DNA of 64,000 bases from Acorus gramineus. Its lineage: Eukaryota > Streptophyta > Magnoliopsida > Acorales > Acoraceae. The notes beneath the pieces are model-generated. The model saw nothing but the letters and a program-made list of their open reading frames with translations, was not told where the DNA came from and searched no databases. Positions 26,101 through 38,300 of the stretch are shown one piece after another. The stretch spans positions 16,101,216 through 16,165,215 of the forward strand of contig CM060849.1 in the NCBI GenBank assembly GCA_030737835.1, in the 5' to 3' direction. The translations under genes were made by a program, and so were the position numbers. Within the stretch, counting starts at the first letter, position 1. The number at the start of each line of letters is the position of its first letter.

Positions 26101-29100
26101 CTAATTTTCAAGTAGATCCATAATATCATCCTAAACTGCACCAGCTTATTTATATGTTCTCAAACCATCCAACCTCAGATCCATACAACAGTAGCATGTA
26201 TTAGAATGTTTCAAAAGACGTATTGGCTAGGGCTGCAACTTGGGTCGGGTTGAACCCGAACCCGACAGGTTGAACCCGATTTTTACATGGGTTGGGTTGA
26301 CCAAATCGGGTTCGGGTTGGCCAATTCGGGTTGACTCACAAATCGGGTTGGATTCGGGTTGGCCTCACCCACAACTCGACCCAACCCGAACCCGTAAATT
26401 AATAGTTAAAAAAAAAAGATCATGGCCGTTCATTCTGTAGCTTCTAATCTGAGTAGTCCAAATTTTAGGTAAACCTAGCTAATCTTACGGGTTGGGTTGG
26501 GTTGATTTATTTAATTTGCACATCATGTTAGAAATTTGGGCGGGGTCGGGTTGGTCCAATTCGGGTTGAAAATCGGGTTGGGTCGGGTTAGGGTTGAGTA
26601 GTTTGGAATTCGGGTTGGGTTCGGGTTGGGGTCAACCCGAACCCAACCCGCCCGAGTTGCAGCCCTAGTATTGGCTAGCTAGAAATAATGTCCTCACCCA
26701 CACATTGACATCAACATTAGACAGGCTATTTCCCTATGGCATTTGGCCACTCCTAATTTGGAAGTAGATCCATAATATCACCCTAAATTCCACCAGCTTA
26801 TTTATATGTTCTCAAACCATCCAACTTCGGATCCATACTCTAACTTTTGGAGGAATATTTTGGAAGGGGTTGAGGAGATATATGAGGCTCTCCAATTTGT
26901 TCCTAGCAATGGTGTGAAAATTCACTTTTGAAAGGATGCATGGCTTAATGGTTCATCACTGGCATCTCTATTTCCTAATCTCTTTAGAGTAGCTACTGAC
27001 GAGGATGATCTTATTGGTGATTCGTTCACGTGTGAGGTCAATTCTATAATTTGGATGCCAAGGCTTCGTCGGAATCTTAGCGATGAGGAGTTAGAAGAAT
27101 TCTCATCTCTTCTTGGGTGTTTTCATCAGGTTCCTCTCAATTTAGAAGAGGAAGACTCGGTTATTTGGAAGTTGTCTCCTCGGAATGGATTCTCTGTCCG
27201 CTCATGGTATCGGAAACTCAACAATCGTCCACTTCCTCACCTCCTTTCGTCTCGATTCAAATATATAATTTGAGGTACGCTATCTCCATTGAAAATCAGG
27301 GGTTTTATGTGGCTACTTTCTCTGAATAAAGTCCTCACCAAAGTGAATCGGGCAAAATGGTCTAATGATGGGGATAAAATCTGTGGTTTGTGTGGCATTG
27401 GGGAAGAAACATGTGATCATCTTTTCTTTACTTGCTCATTTAGTACCCAAATTTGGAAGAAGGTTGGGGAGGCTCTTGAGGCATCTTGTTCTTTTTTTAA
27501 TACAAAGGATATGTGGATGTAGTTTTGGGATCGTCGAAAGAAAGGAGATAGAAGTTCTCGAGCAAAATTCCAATGGTTGGTTCCTCATGCTATTTGTTGG
27601 TCAATTTGGCTAACCTGCAACGAGGGCGTATTCATACACAAAAGGGTGTATTGGGAAAATACTTGGTTCACAATTTCTTCGATGTTATCGGATTGGGTCA
27701 AATTCATCTTAGAGGAGCTTTCGCCCGGTTCCATCATGGGTAACAAATGGGAGAAAGGATAGTCTAATATCTAATTTTATTTTCCTTTTCTTTAATTGTA
27801 AGGAGATCCCTCATCTCCTAAATCCAGGGGTTTCTTAAAATAAGATTCTCCTATATTTTCCTCAAAAAAAAAAAAAAAAAAAAACTTCGGATCCATACAA
27901 CATGATTGGGATAAGCTATATTGTGTCAATTAGTTTTCTGGTTTCTCTGGAACTCCGTGATTACATAACATTAACATAGCACTCCTTACACCATAACGGG
28001 TAATACTTGGTTCTGCTTGTGAGGTATTAGTGTTATTTGCTGTGAGGGACAACCCATTTTGGGGGGGTTCCTGGTGAGTTTCCTTATTTTATTTTCTTCG
28101 GTATGGAAATCCCTCACCGCCTTCTTATTCAGGGGCAATTTCTTAGTTATCTATGTAAACAGACTAAACCATGTCATGACTTCATATGTTAGAATAAGCT
28201 TGCATATCTCCTTTACATATCACTGTGATTGTGATCCTCATTCGTCAGGAATTTTCATCGCCTTAGTTATCCATGTAAATATACCAGAACTTTTTATGGA
28301 AAGGTGGGGGATGTAAACTGACTAGCTAACCACATCAACTGTTTTTACACGACAGCCCTCAATTTCCTAAAAGTTTTCTCAATCTTCATTGGTAAAAAAA
28401 AATCCTTATACATCCCTATTAAAAATTACCTTAATAATCCTGCCACGGGTACATTTCTTGTTTGTAAACCAAAATCCAATCCAAATTCCTATGCACTACT
28501 TTTTGGAATGCATTCTACCATCTTTCTTTTGCATCAGCATCACCAAAAGTCTAAAACCGTAGAATCATCATTTAATGCACGTTCGCCTTACATTTTCTTT
28601 TTTTCCAAAGAAAGTAAAATGTGGGCTTGAGTGGGATATGGAAAAGCCGAAATTACGAGCTTTATCCTTCTGTTTCTTATTTCGGATACAAACCATGAAG
28701 AACCACATATATGTGGGAAGAAACTCCCATACGCCAGAGAATAATAATAAATTTGTAAGGAAGATTACATGCTTGTGTTTCAAATTTAAATTGCTCACTT
28801 ATAAGCACTTTGTGTTCCAAAACAGCATATCCTAGCAGAAGAGCTAATCAAACGCATTCCATTTAAACTTTAAAGTAAAAAATTTAAGGCTCAAAAACTA
28901 CCTCATTAACATAAGGCCAGAGTTTTGTAAGATGAGAATTCATCCAGTTTAACTGTAAGTAAAACAAAACCAATGATATTAATAATCAGCAAGAAAATGG
29001 GGAGGCTGTCAAAAAAACTTTAGAAAGAGTACTCAACTTTTGGCGTTGTGAGAAAACAACCCATGAAGGGTAGTAATCAGCTGGAAGAAGCTTCCTTGAG

Positions 29101-30204
29101 TCTTCTACTGTCATTTTAGCAAAAGATGCTATAGTAGCCGCCTGCAACAAGAAAGAATCTCATTCATACTTCCAAAGCAGACTCCAAAATACAATCATCC
29201 ATTTTAAGCAAAATGGCGAACAAAAACAGATTTTACCCGTGTATAGAATGTTCCCTCCAGATTCAAATCAAGGATAACCACTCTCGGTATCATATACAAA
29301 CCAATGCAACTAAATAGATATGAAAGAAATAGCACACAGTAAAACCAATTCTCCAAAAAGCAATAGCTGTAATTCAAGTTGGGTTTTACAAATTGTCCCA
29401 TGTCAGAACTGCTGTGGATATGAGCTACTATTTAATTTCGGATTTCTGTGGTAATATAGGGAGGCTCCAGTCTGGAAAAATGAGAATTTTCATAGGAACT
29501 CCGCAACACAAAATCTCCAATCTACCAGACTAAAAGCAATTAGAATCCTCAACAGTACCAAACTGTGAGGATACCAAAAAGACATAGGACCATCTGTGCT
29601 GTCATAATGGCTACAAACAATCTCTTCTCACTCTTTATAAATTTTCAATAAGGGGACAAATGACAGGATAAGGGATAATTGCCAAGATAAGTGATTAAGA
29701 ACAGCTTATCCTGTTCGTTATAAAAAAAAAATTGGTTTTTTTTTGGCTCCGCATAATGACTAGAATAACGTTCATCCCATTATTTTGCCCAAATTTGAGA
29801 ACAATTTATATAAGGACATTTAAACAGCTCAAATGATCCAAAGAGTCATACTTCCTAACAAGATGATAATGAACCGGGTGTATTCATCCTCAAAAAACAA
29901 AGCCATCCTTTCCTTCTCAGGTTCCAATTGCATTTGTCATATAAACCATGGGTATGTACCATTCAAGTAAGGCCTTGTTTTATATCAAATAATCAACAAC
30001 AACAAGTCACAAACACCAACAGAAATTCAGATACCAGAAACCACAATCAAAGATGGAAACCCTCATAATCAAGAAAACAAAACTACTGCGAATGCTTACG
30101 AGCTCGCTTCGCCGTCTGGACCGCGTGTTCTCCGAGTGAACGAATGCGATCACCAGACCGATCCCGCACGCAACCCCGATAACCAGTCCCATGAGAAACC
30201 CCAT
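17126..30204 (-). CDS. SYT5: Synaptotagmin 4/5-like ER contact-site protein (SMP + two C2 domains)
   Basis: Plant synaptotagmins tether ER to plasma membrane through an N-terminal anchor, a lipid-transfer SMP domain and Ca2+/lipid-binding C2 domains. Thirteen exons: 30204-30100, 29141-29037, 28952-28902, 25885-25765, 24262-24141, 22367-22266, 22172-22098, 19704-19625, 19543-19393, 19312-19082, 17941-17642, 17561-17448, 17272-17126; sum 1704 bases, 567 residues (AtSYT5 is about 560). Membrane anchor at residues 3-22 (GFLMGLVIGVACGIGLVIAF), SMP about 65-250, C2A about 255-370 with GKSDPY and YDDEG Ca2+-loop acidic residues, C2B about 438-545 with GKADPF and YDHDTFG. Exon 2 ends CAAAAG|TTGAGT: the intron begins TT, not GT, although every other border is canonical. 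The gene may therefore be mis-spliced. SYT4 versus SYT5 is not settled. Confidence 0.9.
20150..20780 (+). mobile_element. Possible solo LTR or LTR fragment (Ty3/Gypsy-like) in synaptotagmin intron 7
   Basis: A GC-richer island inside a long AT-rich intron. It contains GACTCTGATGCTTAAGTCAG, a string resembling the transcribed part of many plant Gypsy LTRs. No internal retroviral-type coding region is visible in this window, so it would be an LTR remnant. Ends and target duplication not determined; family assignment is from recall. A fossil. Confidence 0.4.
23887..23900. repeat. Poly-G tract in synaptotagmin intron 5
   Basis: A run of about 14 G on the + strand (poly-C in the transcript) in otherwise AT-rich intron sequence. 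Low-complexity tract with no assigned role; length may be uncertain from sequencing. Confidence 0.8.
25991..26838. repeat. Tandem duplication of about 200 bp, second copy split by insertions
   Basis: Unit 1 runs from about 25991 to 26192 and starts GTATTAGAATGTTTCAAAAG. Unit 2 starts at about 26194, is interrupted by the hAT element 26228-26667, resumes with GTATTGGCTAGCTAGAAATA, and is interrupted again by the LINE at 26839. The two units differ at scattered sites. The order of events is therefore duplication first, insertions later. Confidence 0.85.
26228..26667. mobile_element. hAT-type non-autonomous element, copy 2 (440 bp, intact ends)
   Basis: Perfect terminal inverted repeats TAGGGCTGCAAC...GTTGCAGCCCTA and a perfect 8-bp target duplication GTATTGGC (26220-26227 and 26668-26675), the hallmark of the hAT superfamily. 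Subterminal CCCGAACCC/GGGTTCGGG repeats fill both ends and are probably transposase-binding sites. No transposase. Same family as 14382-14841, opposite orientation. Lies in synaptotagmin intron 3. Confidence 0.93.
26839..27882 (+). mobile_element. 5'-truncated L1-type LINE insertion with 16-bp target duplication
   Basis: Inserted in synaptotagmin intron 3, opposite to the gene. Flanked by a perfect duplication AACTTCGGATCCATAC (26823-26838 and 27883-27898; the right one abuts the A tail) and ends in about 20 A. The coding remnant is the C-terminal end of the ORF2 reverse transcriptase: KDAWLNGSSLASLFPNLF near 26934-26987, then a zf-RVT domain with VIWKLSPRNGFSVRSWY (about 27159-27209) and CGLCGIGEETCDHLFFTCSF (about 27392-27451). 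The frame is interrupted in several places (for example a stop at 27271-27273), so the copy is dead. It is the most recent insertion in this nested cluster. Confidence 0.93.
28050..28320 (+). mobile_element. Possible further LINE 3' remnant in synaptotagmin intron 3
   Basis: The stretch 28080-28150 (pyrimidine-rich run, then GGAAATCCCTCACC and CAGGGGCAATTTCTTA) resembles the 3' end of the LINE at 26839-27882 (about 27779-27840: AGATCCCTCATCTCC, CAGGGGTTTCTTA). No A tail or target duplication identified. Tentative. Confidence 0.3.
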
Positions 30205-30218
30205 TCTCCCAACACCAC

Positions 30219-30246
30219 CTCCTCCTCCTCCACCACCACCACCACC
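30219..30246. repeat. GGT/GGA trinucleotide run in synaptotagmin 5' leader
   Basis: On the transcribed strand a (GGT)n(GGA)n run lies just upstream of the ATG at 30204, in frame with a further ATG at 30276. Starting there would put a poly-Gly stretch before the membrane anchor, so the downstream ATG, which gives the conserved MGF start of the family, is preferred. Confidence 0.75.
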
Positions 30247-30799
30247 AACAACAACAAACAGAGCTTGAAATCCCAAAAACGTAGATGTTATTATGAGATG
30301 AGAGTGAGCTGTCAGGTGACGGATCGAATAGAAGAAAGCGAAGCAATGTTTTTTTTTTTTTTTGGTGGAAAGAAAGGAATTTTTTTTTTTTTTTTAATTT
30401 TGCTTTGGATTCTTTGATTCGTGGTTGGAGTTTATATTGGAAACATTTATGATTTTAATAATTTAATTTGACGATGATGATTATGTTTTTAGGGACGGAG
30501 AGGAAGATTGATTGGGATCGGGGAAATGGACACTTGTTGCGGGGTCCTTCGGATGCGCCAATATTGCAAGGACGACTTTACCCTGCCGACGGTCTCCTCA
30601 CTGTCACGTGAATGTAGAAAAATATTGTACGAGCTTGGATATGTAATTGTTACATTGATTTGTGGTTGGAGATTTATATCTACATTGATATCTATATTAT
30701 TATTTTTGCCCCCCCTTTTGAATACATATTATGATTTTTTTTTTTTTTTTTCTGTAATTTTGGGTTATGGGTACAGCAGTTGAATAAAAAATTTTGTAT

Positions 30800-31100
30800 T
30801 TACTTGTGTTTTAAATTATTTTTTTTAAGAAAGGGAATAATAAAGTTTTCGTTGTTTAGATATAATATAAATAAAGTATGGATAAAGATTTATAAAAAGT
30901 AAAAAAATGATAATAGTTGATTTGATAAGTGATTTATAAGTGGTGATGACAGTTGATTTATCAGTGAACCATGTATTCTTTGGATAGAAATACATGTAAT
31001 AATTTTAATTCTAAGATTGATTGAAATTCATATACCACTTTATACCAATTTATTCTGACATAGTTTATCCCTGAGTATTCAAAGCTCTCAAACAACCAAA
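30800..31100 (+). mobile_element. Unclassified AT-rich miniature element, family B copy 2
   Basis: Same ordered words as the 13215 copy: GGGAATAATAAAG, ATAAAGTATGGATAAAG, GATTTGATAAG, AGTGATTTATAAG, GGTGATGACAG, then ATTCATATACCA...TTTATTCTGACATAG, ending near CAAACAACC. Non-coding; borders approximate. Confidence 0.55.
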
Positions 31101-31164
31101 ACCCATAATTCCCATTAATTCCAGGATATTCCGACCCATTAAAAAGTGAAAAAATGATGTTATT

Positions 31165-31505
31165 TGTTTGATTGTGTGTTCGTTTTTCTCATTAAAAAAA
31201 TTGTAATAATGAATTTTGTTTTGTTATTTGATTGATCATATAAAAGTTGTGAATAAATATGAATAAGATGTGAATAAGAAATTATAAATATAAAAAAAAA
31301 AAAATTGATATGCTAACATTATGATTTATAAGAGATGATATCAGGTGATTTAACATAATTCTAGGAGAAACCCTATAATATCAATAACAGCCTTTATCAC
31401 ATATTATGACATAGTTATACTCTCTTATTTCTTGGTAAACAAATATGATTTAAGTTTTATTCATTCATATTCCATCTTATTCGGTAGATATCCTATTACC
31501 TAAAC
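31165..31505 (+). mobile_element. Unclassified AT-rich miniature element, family B copy 3
   Basis: Same family, more diverged: TTTGTTTGATTGTG start, TTTTCTCATTAAAAAA, GTGAATAAATATGAATAAG, ATGATTTATAAG, GATGATATCAGG. It follows copy 2 directly in the same orientation. Non-coding. Confidence 0.5.
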
Positions 31506-31966
31506 AAGAGCCTAAATCATTCAAATTCAGACGGGAAATAGATTTTTTTTTTTATAGATATTTTGTACCTTTTTTAATTCTTGGATGATGAAGTGGTACA
31601 TTAGAGAGGAAAAAATTTTAATTTTTTTAAATATGTATTTTTGAAAAAATAATAAAATATATACTCCAATGTATATCTTATTACAATAAATATAAGAATC
31701 TAATTAGATAAATCCGTTAGGTAAGTACTTTTACCTATTTAACAATGAATGAGACAAAAAAAATGTCTATTTTTCAATTTAAAAAACATCATATACCTCA
31801 TCAGCTAAGTACTTTTATAAAAAGTAAAATATGGGAATTCAACTAAATCCTCCCCCATTCACCAAGATATCAGAACACAGACCTTTATATTCAAGAGAGT
31901 AAAACTTTTCTGATGGACCCATGGGAAGGGAAGAATATTTTGGCAGTGATCAACAAAAACAAAACC

Positions 31967-31972
31967 TTTATT
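31967..31972 (-). promoter_or_regulatory. Putative AATAAA polyadenylation signal of REC gene
   Basis: AATAAA on the minus strand, about 360 bases after the REC stop codon at 32336 and within AT-rich sequence. Position suits a 3' end; plant signals are loose, so this is only plausible. Confidence 0.4.
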
Positions 31973-32335
31973 CATACAACATGTGGTACATCTGTCATGG
32001 ATGATAAACAGAGTTCCCAGCTCGTACATCTCATACAATATTCACAATGAAGCTTTATATAACATATTTTTGCCGCCCGTGGATGCTCAAGCTACTTTAT
32101 CAGAGTAGAAGAAAAAAAAAATTTGACGCGAGAGGTTCTCAAAGATACTGGAAAACTTCCAAGATGAATAACTTGATCCTTGCAGAATAATTCAGTTCAT
32201 CCAGAATGTCCTGTGAATAAGCGAATTCTCTGCTTTCTAGCCAAAAAAACAGTAGCTTCAAAGGCATACCTTTAATGTAGTCCTTAATACAACACAAAAA
32301 ATGTACTTCACTTCCATTCGCATTTGACCAGCTCT

Positions 32336-35300
32336 TCATCGAACCACCAACTCGGCCTGTTGAAGTGCATTAGATTGTTGTGTGTATAATCCGTCAACTG
32401 TACTGTTGAAATGTTGTTTGTTCCTTCTCCTCTTCTTGACCATTATAAAACCCTCCCCATCTCTGTTATGGCTCATGTTCACTTCTCCAATTTTACGCTG
32501 TTCAACATTAGCGCATTGGGTAACAGATTCCAGTTTGCCTACATTTCTTCCAGGATTTTTCGCGGTGTCATTCTGACTTGGTGTCTGTGTGGTTTCACCA
32601 GTCTCACTCTCACCAATCCCCGTGACCGACTTAACAATGAAACTAAGCAGAATCTGCCTTGCAAGTTCTGAGTTCTGCAGTTTCTCTCTGTTGTTCCTCA
32701 CCTTTGCATCCTTACTTTCACTAGGCCTTTTTTCAACAGGTTCTTTGTCATCTTTCAGCATCAAAGCGGATGCCTCCAGTGAATCTGTCTGTTGGACAAC
32801 TTCAGTGGTTACTTTATCGGGCTCTGATGTCCAAGCGCGTTTAGGAACAAATTCAGCTGCATTTGGGTTCATGACACTTGGATGGCTAAAGCTGCCTCTG
32901 CCCATTGTACTTTGACTAGTAGTAAAGCCATGCTTGATGCGGAAGGAGTGACCGGTTCTGTAATATGAAGGTGATCTGGGTCCAAAAGGAACTCTGTATG
33001 CAATCGGTGGTGGTGGTGGTGGAGGAGGAGGAATCCCAACCGGCTGAGAAGTGATAGGTTGATGGATGGTTCTTGCATCATAAACCTCTGTGAATGGAAC
33101 AGAAGCGAATGCATGGGACACCGATATCATTGTGCCAGGATTGAATGGCTCAGCCGAGGCTGAAAGCTTGCTGCCATTGGTCTCCAAGGACTTCTTCTCA
33201 TTTGATGAACTTGAACTCTTCATCTCTTCAGAATCAGAAACATTTCTTTCAATAACATGTTCGCCCAGTTCAGTCTCAGATGAGTGAGCCTCACTCTCCT
33301 CATTTTCACTTGGCATAACCTCTTTCAATGGAGCTTCTATGATCACATCACCTTCCTGTTTAGAGTCCTCAACGGGCATCTTGTTTGATTCTTTGAGTTT
33401 CTCTGTAGCAGTTTTCAAGACAGTACCGGGAGGTGCTGCAGCTACTTCTTTGTAAGAAACAGCTTTTGAGGCCATGGCACCAAGTGTTGCCAGTGTTGAA
33501 GATATCTTTGTTTGATGTTTCTTTGGATCCTCACTAGAATTCCTGCTTGGTGACTTCAGGAGCTTCTCAGGGGAAGACATGTGTGACTCTTTTTGTGCCA
33601 TTGAAACGGTGTTCCTTTTATGATTTGCATCTCTAGCGTCCAAATGCTCAGAACCATTGAGAATTAACCTTGTGAGTGCTGGTCTTCTTTGGCCCGACTT
33701 TCTGCGTACAGCATGTCCAGTTCGTCCTCTCGAGTTGGCCTCTTGCCACCCTTCATTCAAGGTCGATTCTGAGGATCCTGACTCTTCAATCACTGGCTCT
33801 GGTGGATTGTCAGTATCCATTTCTTTATATTCTTTCGTATCATGTGGTTCATGTACGTCTTCCTCCGAAGAGCGAACCTCACCCTCTATGTCATCTCCAT
33901 TAATTTCTCCTTTTATTTGTGCTTGACCATGACCATCAATACACTGCACCACCTGTAAGATATATGGTTGAATAGTAAGAACCACCTGAAATTTTTTCTT
34001 CAATATAGAGAATAACTAAGATAGAGGTAGCATAACTGTTCCTAGCTCAAGGAGAAAAAAATCAGGATATTATAAAAGATTTGAATGCACAAAGAATTCA
34101 GCTACTCACTGGTGAACTATACAAAGGAAAGGCAAAAGAATACCTTCACGCGACGTTGTTTTCTTGGCGCATCCCTTCCCTTTGAATCTTGCATAGGGTT
34201 TATGAAGTCAAGAAGATCTGATACACTGAAATGGTCAAAAGTTTTAACTCTTAGGAAAAAGTATTCATTCCAATTGAATCATGTAACTGGAACTCAAATG
34301 TCCCTACCTCAGGTGGCCTTTGCTTGCAATAGATGCATCCGGCTTTGGAGTACCACTTCGTGCAGCCTCTTGCTGCTCCGAAGCTCTTGATTCAAAATAT
34401 TCCAACCATGCAGCCGCGTCCTACACATGAAAATCTCAAAGCATATGAGAATAAAATTTTGGAAGATACTCATGTGCACTACCTATCCATGTTTAGCTAT
34501 GATGTTTATTGAGATTATATTTCATCCTCTACTATTCTCATTCCTGGTTGCTCTGATGTTTATTAAAACTACAGAGATAATATTTCATCCCATATTATTC
34601 TCATAACCTCTTTCTACATGTGAATTATATCTGAATTACTTTCTATGAGCCTTTGCTCATGATATTCTATTTTTAAAATTTTTGCAGAGTAGCAGAATTG
34701 TTGGGCATTGGTTTTGATCTTCTTTCAAGCACCACGTCCAGCCAATGATATATCTAATATTCAAATGCATGCAGGATCAAGCAATATGTTTTGAGTAAGA
34801 AAATCACCTGAGTTCGGAGATCTTCTGACCCAAGTTTGGACTGAAGGATCAGCAATGTGGTCTGCTCATGTTGGACACTGAGGGAATACGCTTCCATCAT
34901 GGATAGAGCAATGGCAATCGCATGGTAGCTTGCAGCAGTCTGGTATATATAAGAAAAAAATAGTTTACTTACTGTATGTAGGACAATCATACTTCAACAT
35001 TAATGATCAAATCTCAACTGTGTGGCAGAGGGGGGGGGGGGGGGGGGGAGAGACCTGAATGTGATCAGTTCCCAACAATCTTTGGTTGCATTTGAGGGCC
35101 TCATGCAAATATCTGAGAGCCACATGAACATTTCCCATTCCCTCTTCCATCATAGCCACATTTATATATGTTGCCGCAGTGTTTGGATGAGACAAGCCGC
35201 ATGAAAAATGGAGAAGGAATAATGCGCGGTTGACGTATCTGAAAACATAAAGAAACATATCCTTCCTTCAATAACATAGAACAAGTCATTCAATGACTGA

Positions 35301-38300
35301 AAAACCAAGGTGGTTATCTTAAATTAAGAAGTCTAAATAATTTATGCGGGCCTGGTTTGTTGATAAATTCTGGGGACAGGGCATTTGAGAATGGACATTA
35401 TGGTGGGGAATAAGTTTTTCCCTGGTGGAGGCCATCTCTATGCAGAACAACATATAATGAAAAAAAAAAAGCACTTAATGAAAGAAACACAGAAATTGCT
35501 TACTGCAATGCTAGTTCAATGTGTTGGAGGCGATAATAAAACACAGAAAGGTCTCCATAGCTTTTCATTGTCTCTGGGTGGTCCAGACCAAGCTCCCTTT
35601 CATTTATGTCCAGAGCTTTCTGTTGATAGATGGTTGCCTGACAAAGAAAAATAAATTGAGGTTAGGATAAGTGACAAACTGAAACACACTTTTAATCTAT
35701 CAATATTCAACAAAAATCATGTCAACCAGACTTATAAGATGCAGCTTAATGAAATATCAGCAATCATTGTAATGTGTCTATTATTGCAAGTTGAACGATT
35801 AGATGCAAAAGATTAGAACTTTAATTACTATGAAAACCCCGATAAGTCCTACTAGGGAATGGTATAAACATTGCATATGACAAAAGAGCTCACAAGACAA
35901 CAGTTCCACGAAAAGGTTAAAGGTTTTGTAGAAATATTTTTTAATGTCCTGTCAGCAAGGGCGAATAGGCTAAATCAAAATTGTTTTTTTTTCAGACGAT
36001 GTATTACTTTTGGAATGGGATTACCTGATTGAAGTCTCCTGTATGGTAAAGAACCACTGCTAGCAGGCTGTATGCACTAGCTGTTATCCGGTGGTATGGA
36101 CCACAAACTGCTATCATTTTTGACAGGGCCTGCATTCAGATTATTATGAGTGCATTCAGTACGACAATATAAGTGACAATAGAGTACATTTTTGGGGTGC
36201 AAGGAACTCCAATAAGAGTTGGAAAAACTGGGGTGCAAATGCACAGAATAATCCACAAACTCAATATCATCATTAATTCATTTACGATAAAGCGATTTCA
36301 TCACCTTTGTCCCATAGTTCACAGCATCATCTAGCTTTCCTTTGTCTAGTGCCATTTTTGATGACTCGAGTAAATTCCGACCATCCACAGATGAGCATGT
36401 CACATGCTGTAGAACATGATATAAAACCCCGATGAAAAGCCATCAGTAGACATTTTTTTCTTCAAGAGGAAAGAAGGATATGGAAATGTTGAACCTTACT
36501 TTATACACAGGGATCATGCTGATGATATCGGCACTCTTAAAAGGTTTTGGGCTATTCATATCATAATCTCTGGCGACCAATTCCAGACCAACCTGATTCA
36601 AGATCATGATTACAGTATATTAAATTTGAATTAAAACATAAAACCAGACTTAGCTTGCAAACATTAGTTATAGAAGCATGCACCTTCTGGCAAAGCCCAT
36701 GGAGAATTACAAACTTCCTCAGGTGTTGAAATTCATCTTTCAGCCTCCAACTAAATCTTTTATAAAGAAAGGTCTCCAACCACTTCATTTTAAGGATTTG
36801 GTCGCTAGTGGAATCATGACCATCACTTTCTTGAAATCCGAGAAAAACATTTAAAGCTGAAGCAATTACTTCGGGCATATCCTTGAAATCATCAACTGCA
36901 GCAATGACAGCTCGTAATATGTGCTTGAAGGCTCGAGTGACCATCTCATGAACACAGAGTGACTGTATATGAGGGAGCTTATCTGCAAGTTCAACCTGAG
37001 TTGTTTTCAAACAAAAATGAATAGTAATTAAACAACTATACTTCAAAGTATCACCCATATAATAATTACATTAAGGAAAAAAATATCTGAATGTCAAAGT
37101 AAAAAATATGATAATTTTGCTTTCTAATAAAAATCAAAATTGATATAGTTTTCCAGGATTGACATTGGAAAGAGAAAGGAATATCAAACTCAAAAGTGTT
37201 TCTTTACTCACCACACGTCCCAAAGATCGCATCTTCAGTCCTTTTATATGCATAAAATCAGTCAATGTTCGCCCATCAACAGGAGAAAGTTCAAGTGAGG
37301 CAAAATCTGCCACCTATAATATGTAAGTTTCAATATTAATCCACACACTTCAAGAATCGAAGGAGTTTAGAAATGGATGGATCAGACATCAAAGATAAAA
37401 TGAAGATTACCAGCTTAGGCAGGGCAACATCATTGTAATAATTATTTGCCATCTCTGTGAGCTCATCAATTGACTGTTAAAAAACATCAAATTCAAACCG
37501 CGATCCAATATTTTAGATCTATAAAGTATTCAAATGTTACAACTCACAACTTAACTAATGCATTCAGGCATGTGATACACATAAAAGTGTCAGATATGCG
37601 CACTTAAACAAATATAATATCATGACTCATCCTCCATAATATTTTCAGTAAGATGTTTAGATTTCATTTGGGTAAAAGTGATGGTAAAATCAACTTGCCA
37701 TCTCTACTTGGAAGGCAATTTGTCAAAAAAAAAAACAGCTTCAAAACCAACTAAATTGAGTTCTTGATAATTGTTATATTGATGAAGAATGTCATGTTTG
37801 GAGAATTTAATGAAAATATATATATAAGGGCAGCATAGCTAACCTTATGGTGCAAACTAGTTCCAGATTCTTTCAAGAGCAGGAAAGATTCTTCTGAAAG
37901 TAATTTTTTTACTTCATCTTCCTTAGTCAGTTCATGTTCCTGGTCCCCTGAATTGGATTTTCCATCTATATGAGGGTCGCCTTGATCAGAATTTTCCACT
38001 TTTGTGTCACACTTGTAGCCTATATTACTCGATTTCTTTTTTACCTTTTTTAACAATTCAAATTGCTTCCCCAAACCTTTGACAACTGACTCAACATTAA
38101 TATCATCTCCATTTTCCTTGGCATTGTCAGTAGTTGAACTTCCCACCTTTTTCAAATGTTGTAACCAACAAGAGCCCAACTCCCATCTGATGGATCTCTT
38201 AGAAACATCAGGCATCTGTTCTAATTTGATCAAGCTATCTCTGAGTATGTTTCGTATAAGGTCCCTTGCTCTTTGAGCATCCAAAGAGTTAGAAAGAGAA

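Larger units (their letters stand above)
30205..32335. other. Intergenic spacer: synaptotagmin promoter side and REC 3' flank
   Basis: Begins with the synaptotagmin leader and upstream region (to about 30780, with poly-T runs at 30347-30362 and 30380-30396), followed by two miniature-element copies (about 30800-31100 and 31165-31505), AT-rich sequence with nothing recognised (31505-31960), and the REC 3' untranslated region. No coding region seen. Confidence 0.7.

Noticed and set aside
30205-30276. Upstream in-frame ATG at 30276 giving a poly-Gly extension to the synaptotagmin
   Set aside because: The Gly run comes from a GGT/GGA microsatellite. Family proteins start with MGF directly before the membrane anchor, which fits the ATG at 30204.
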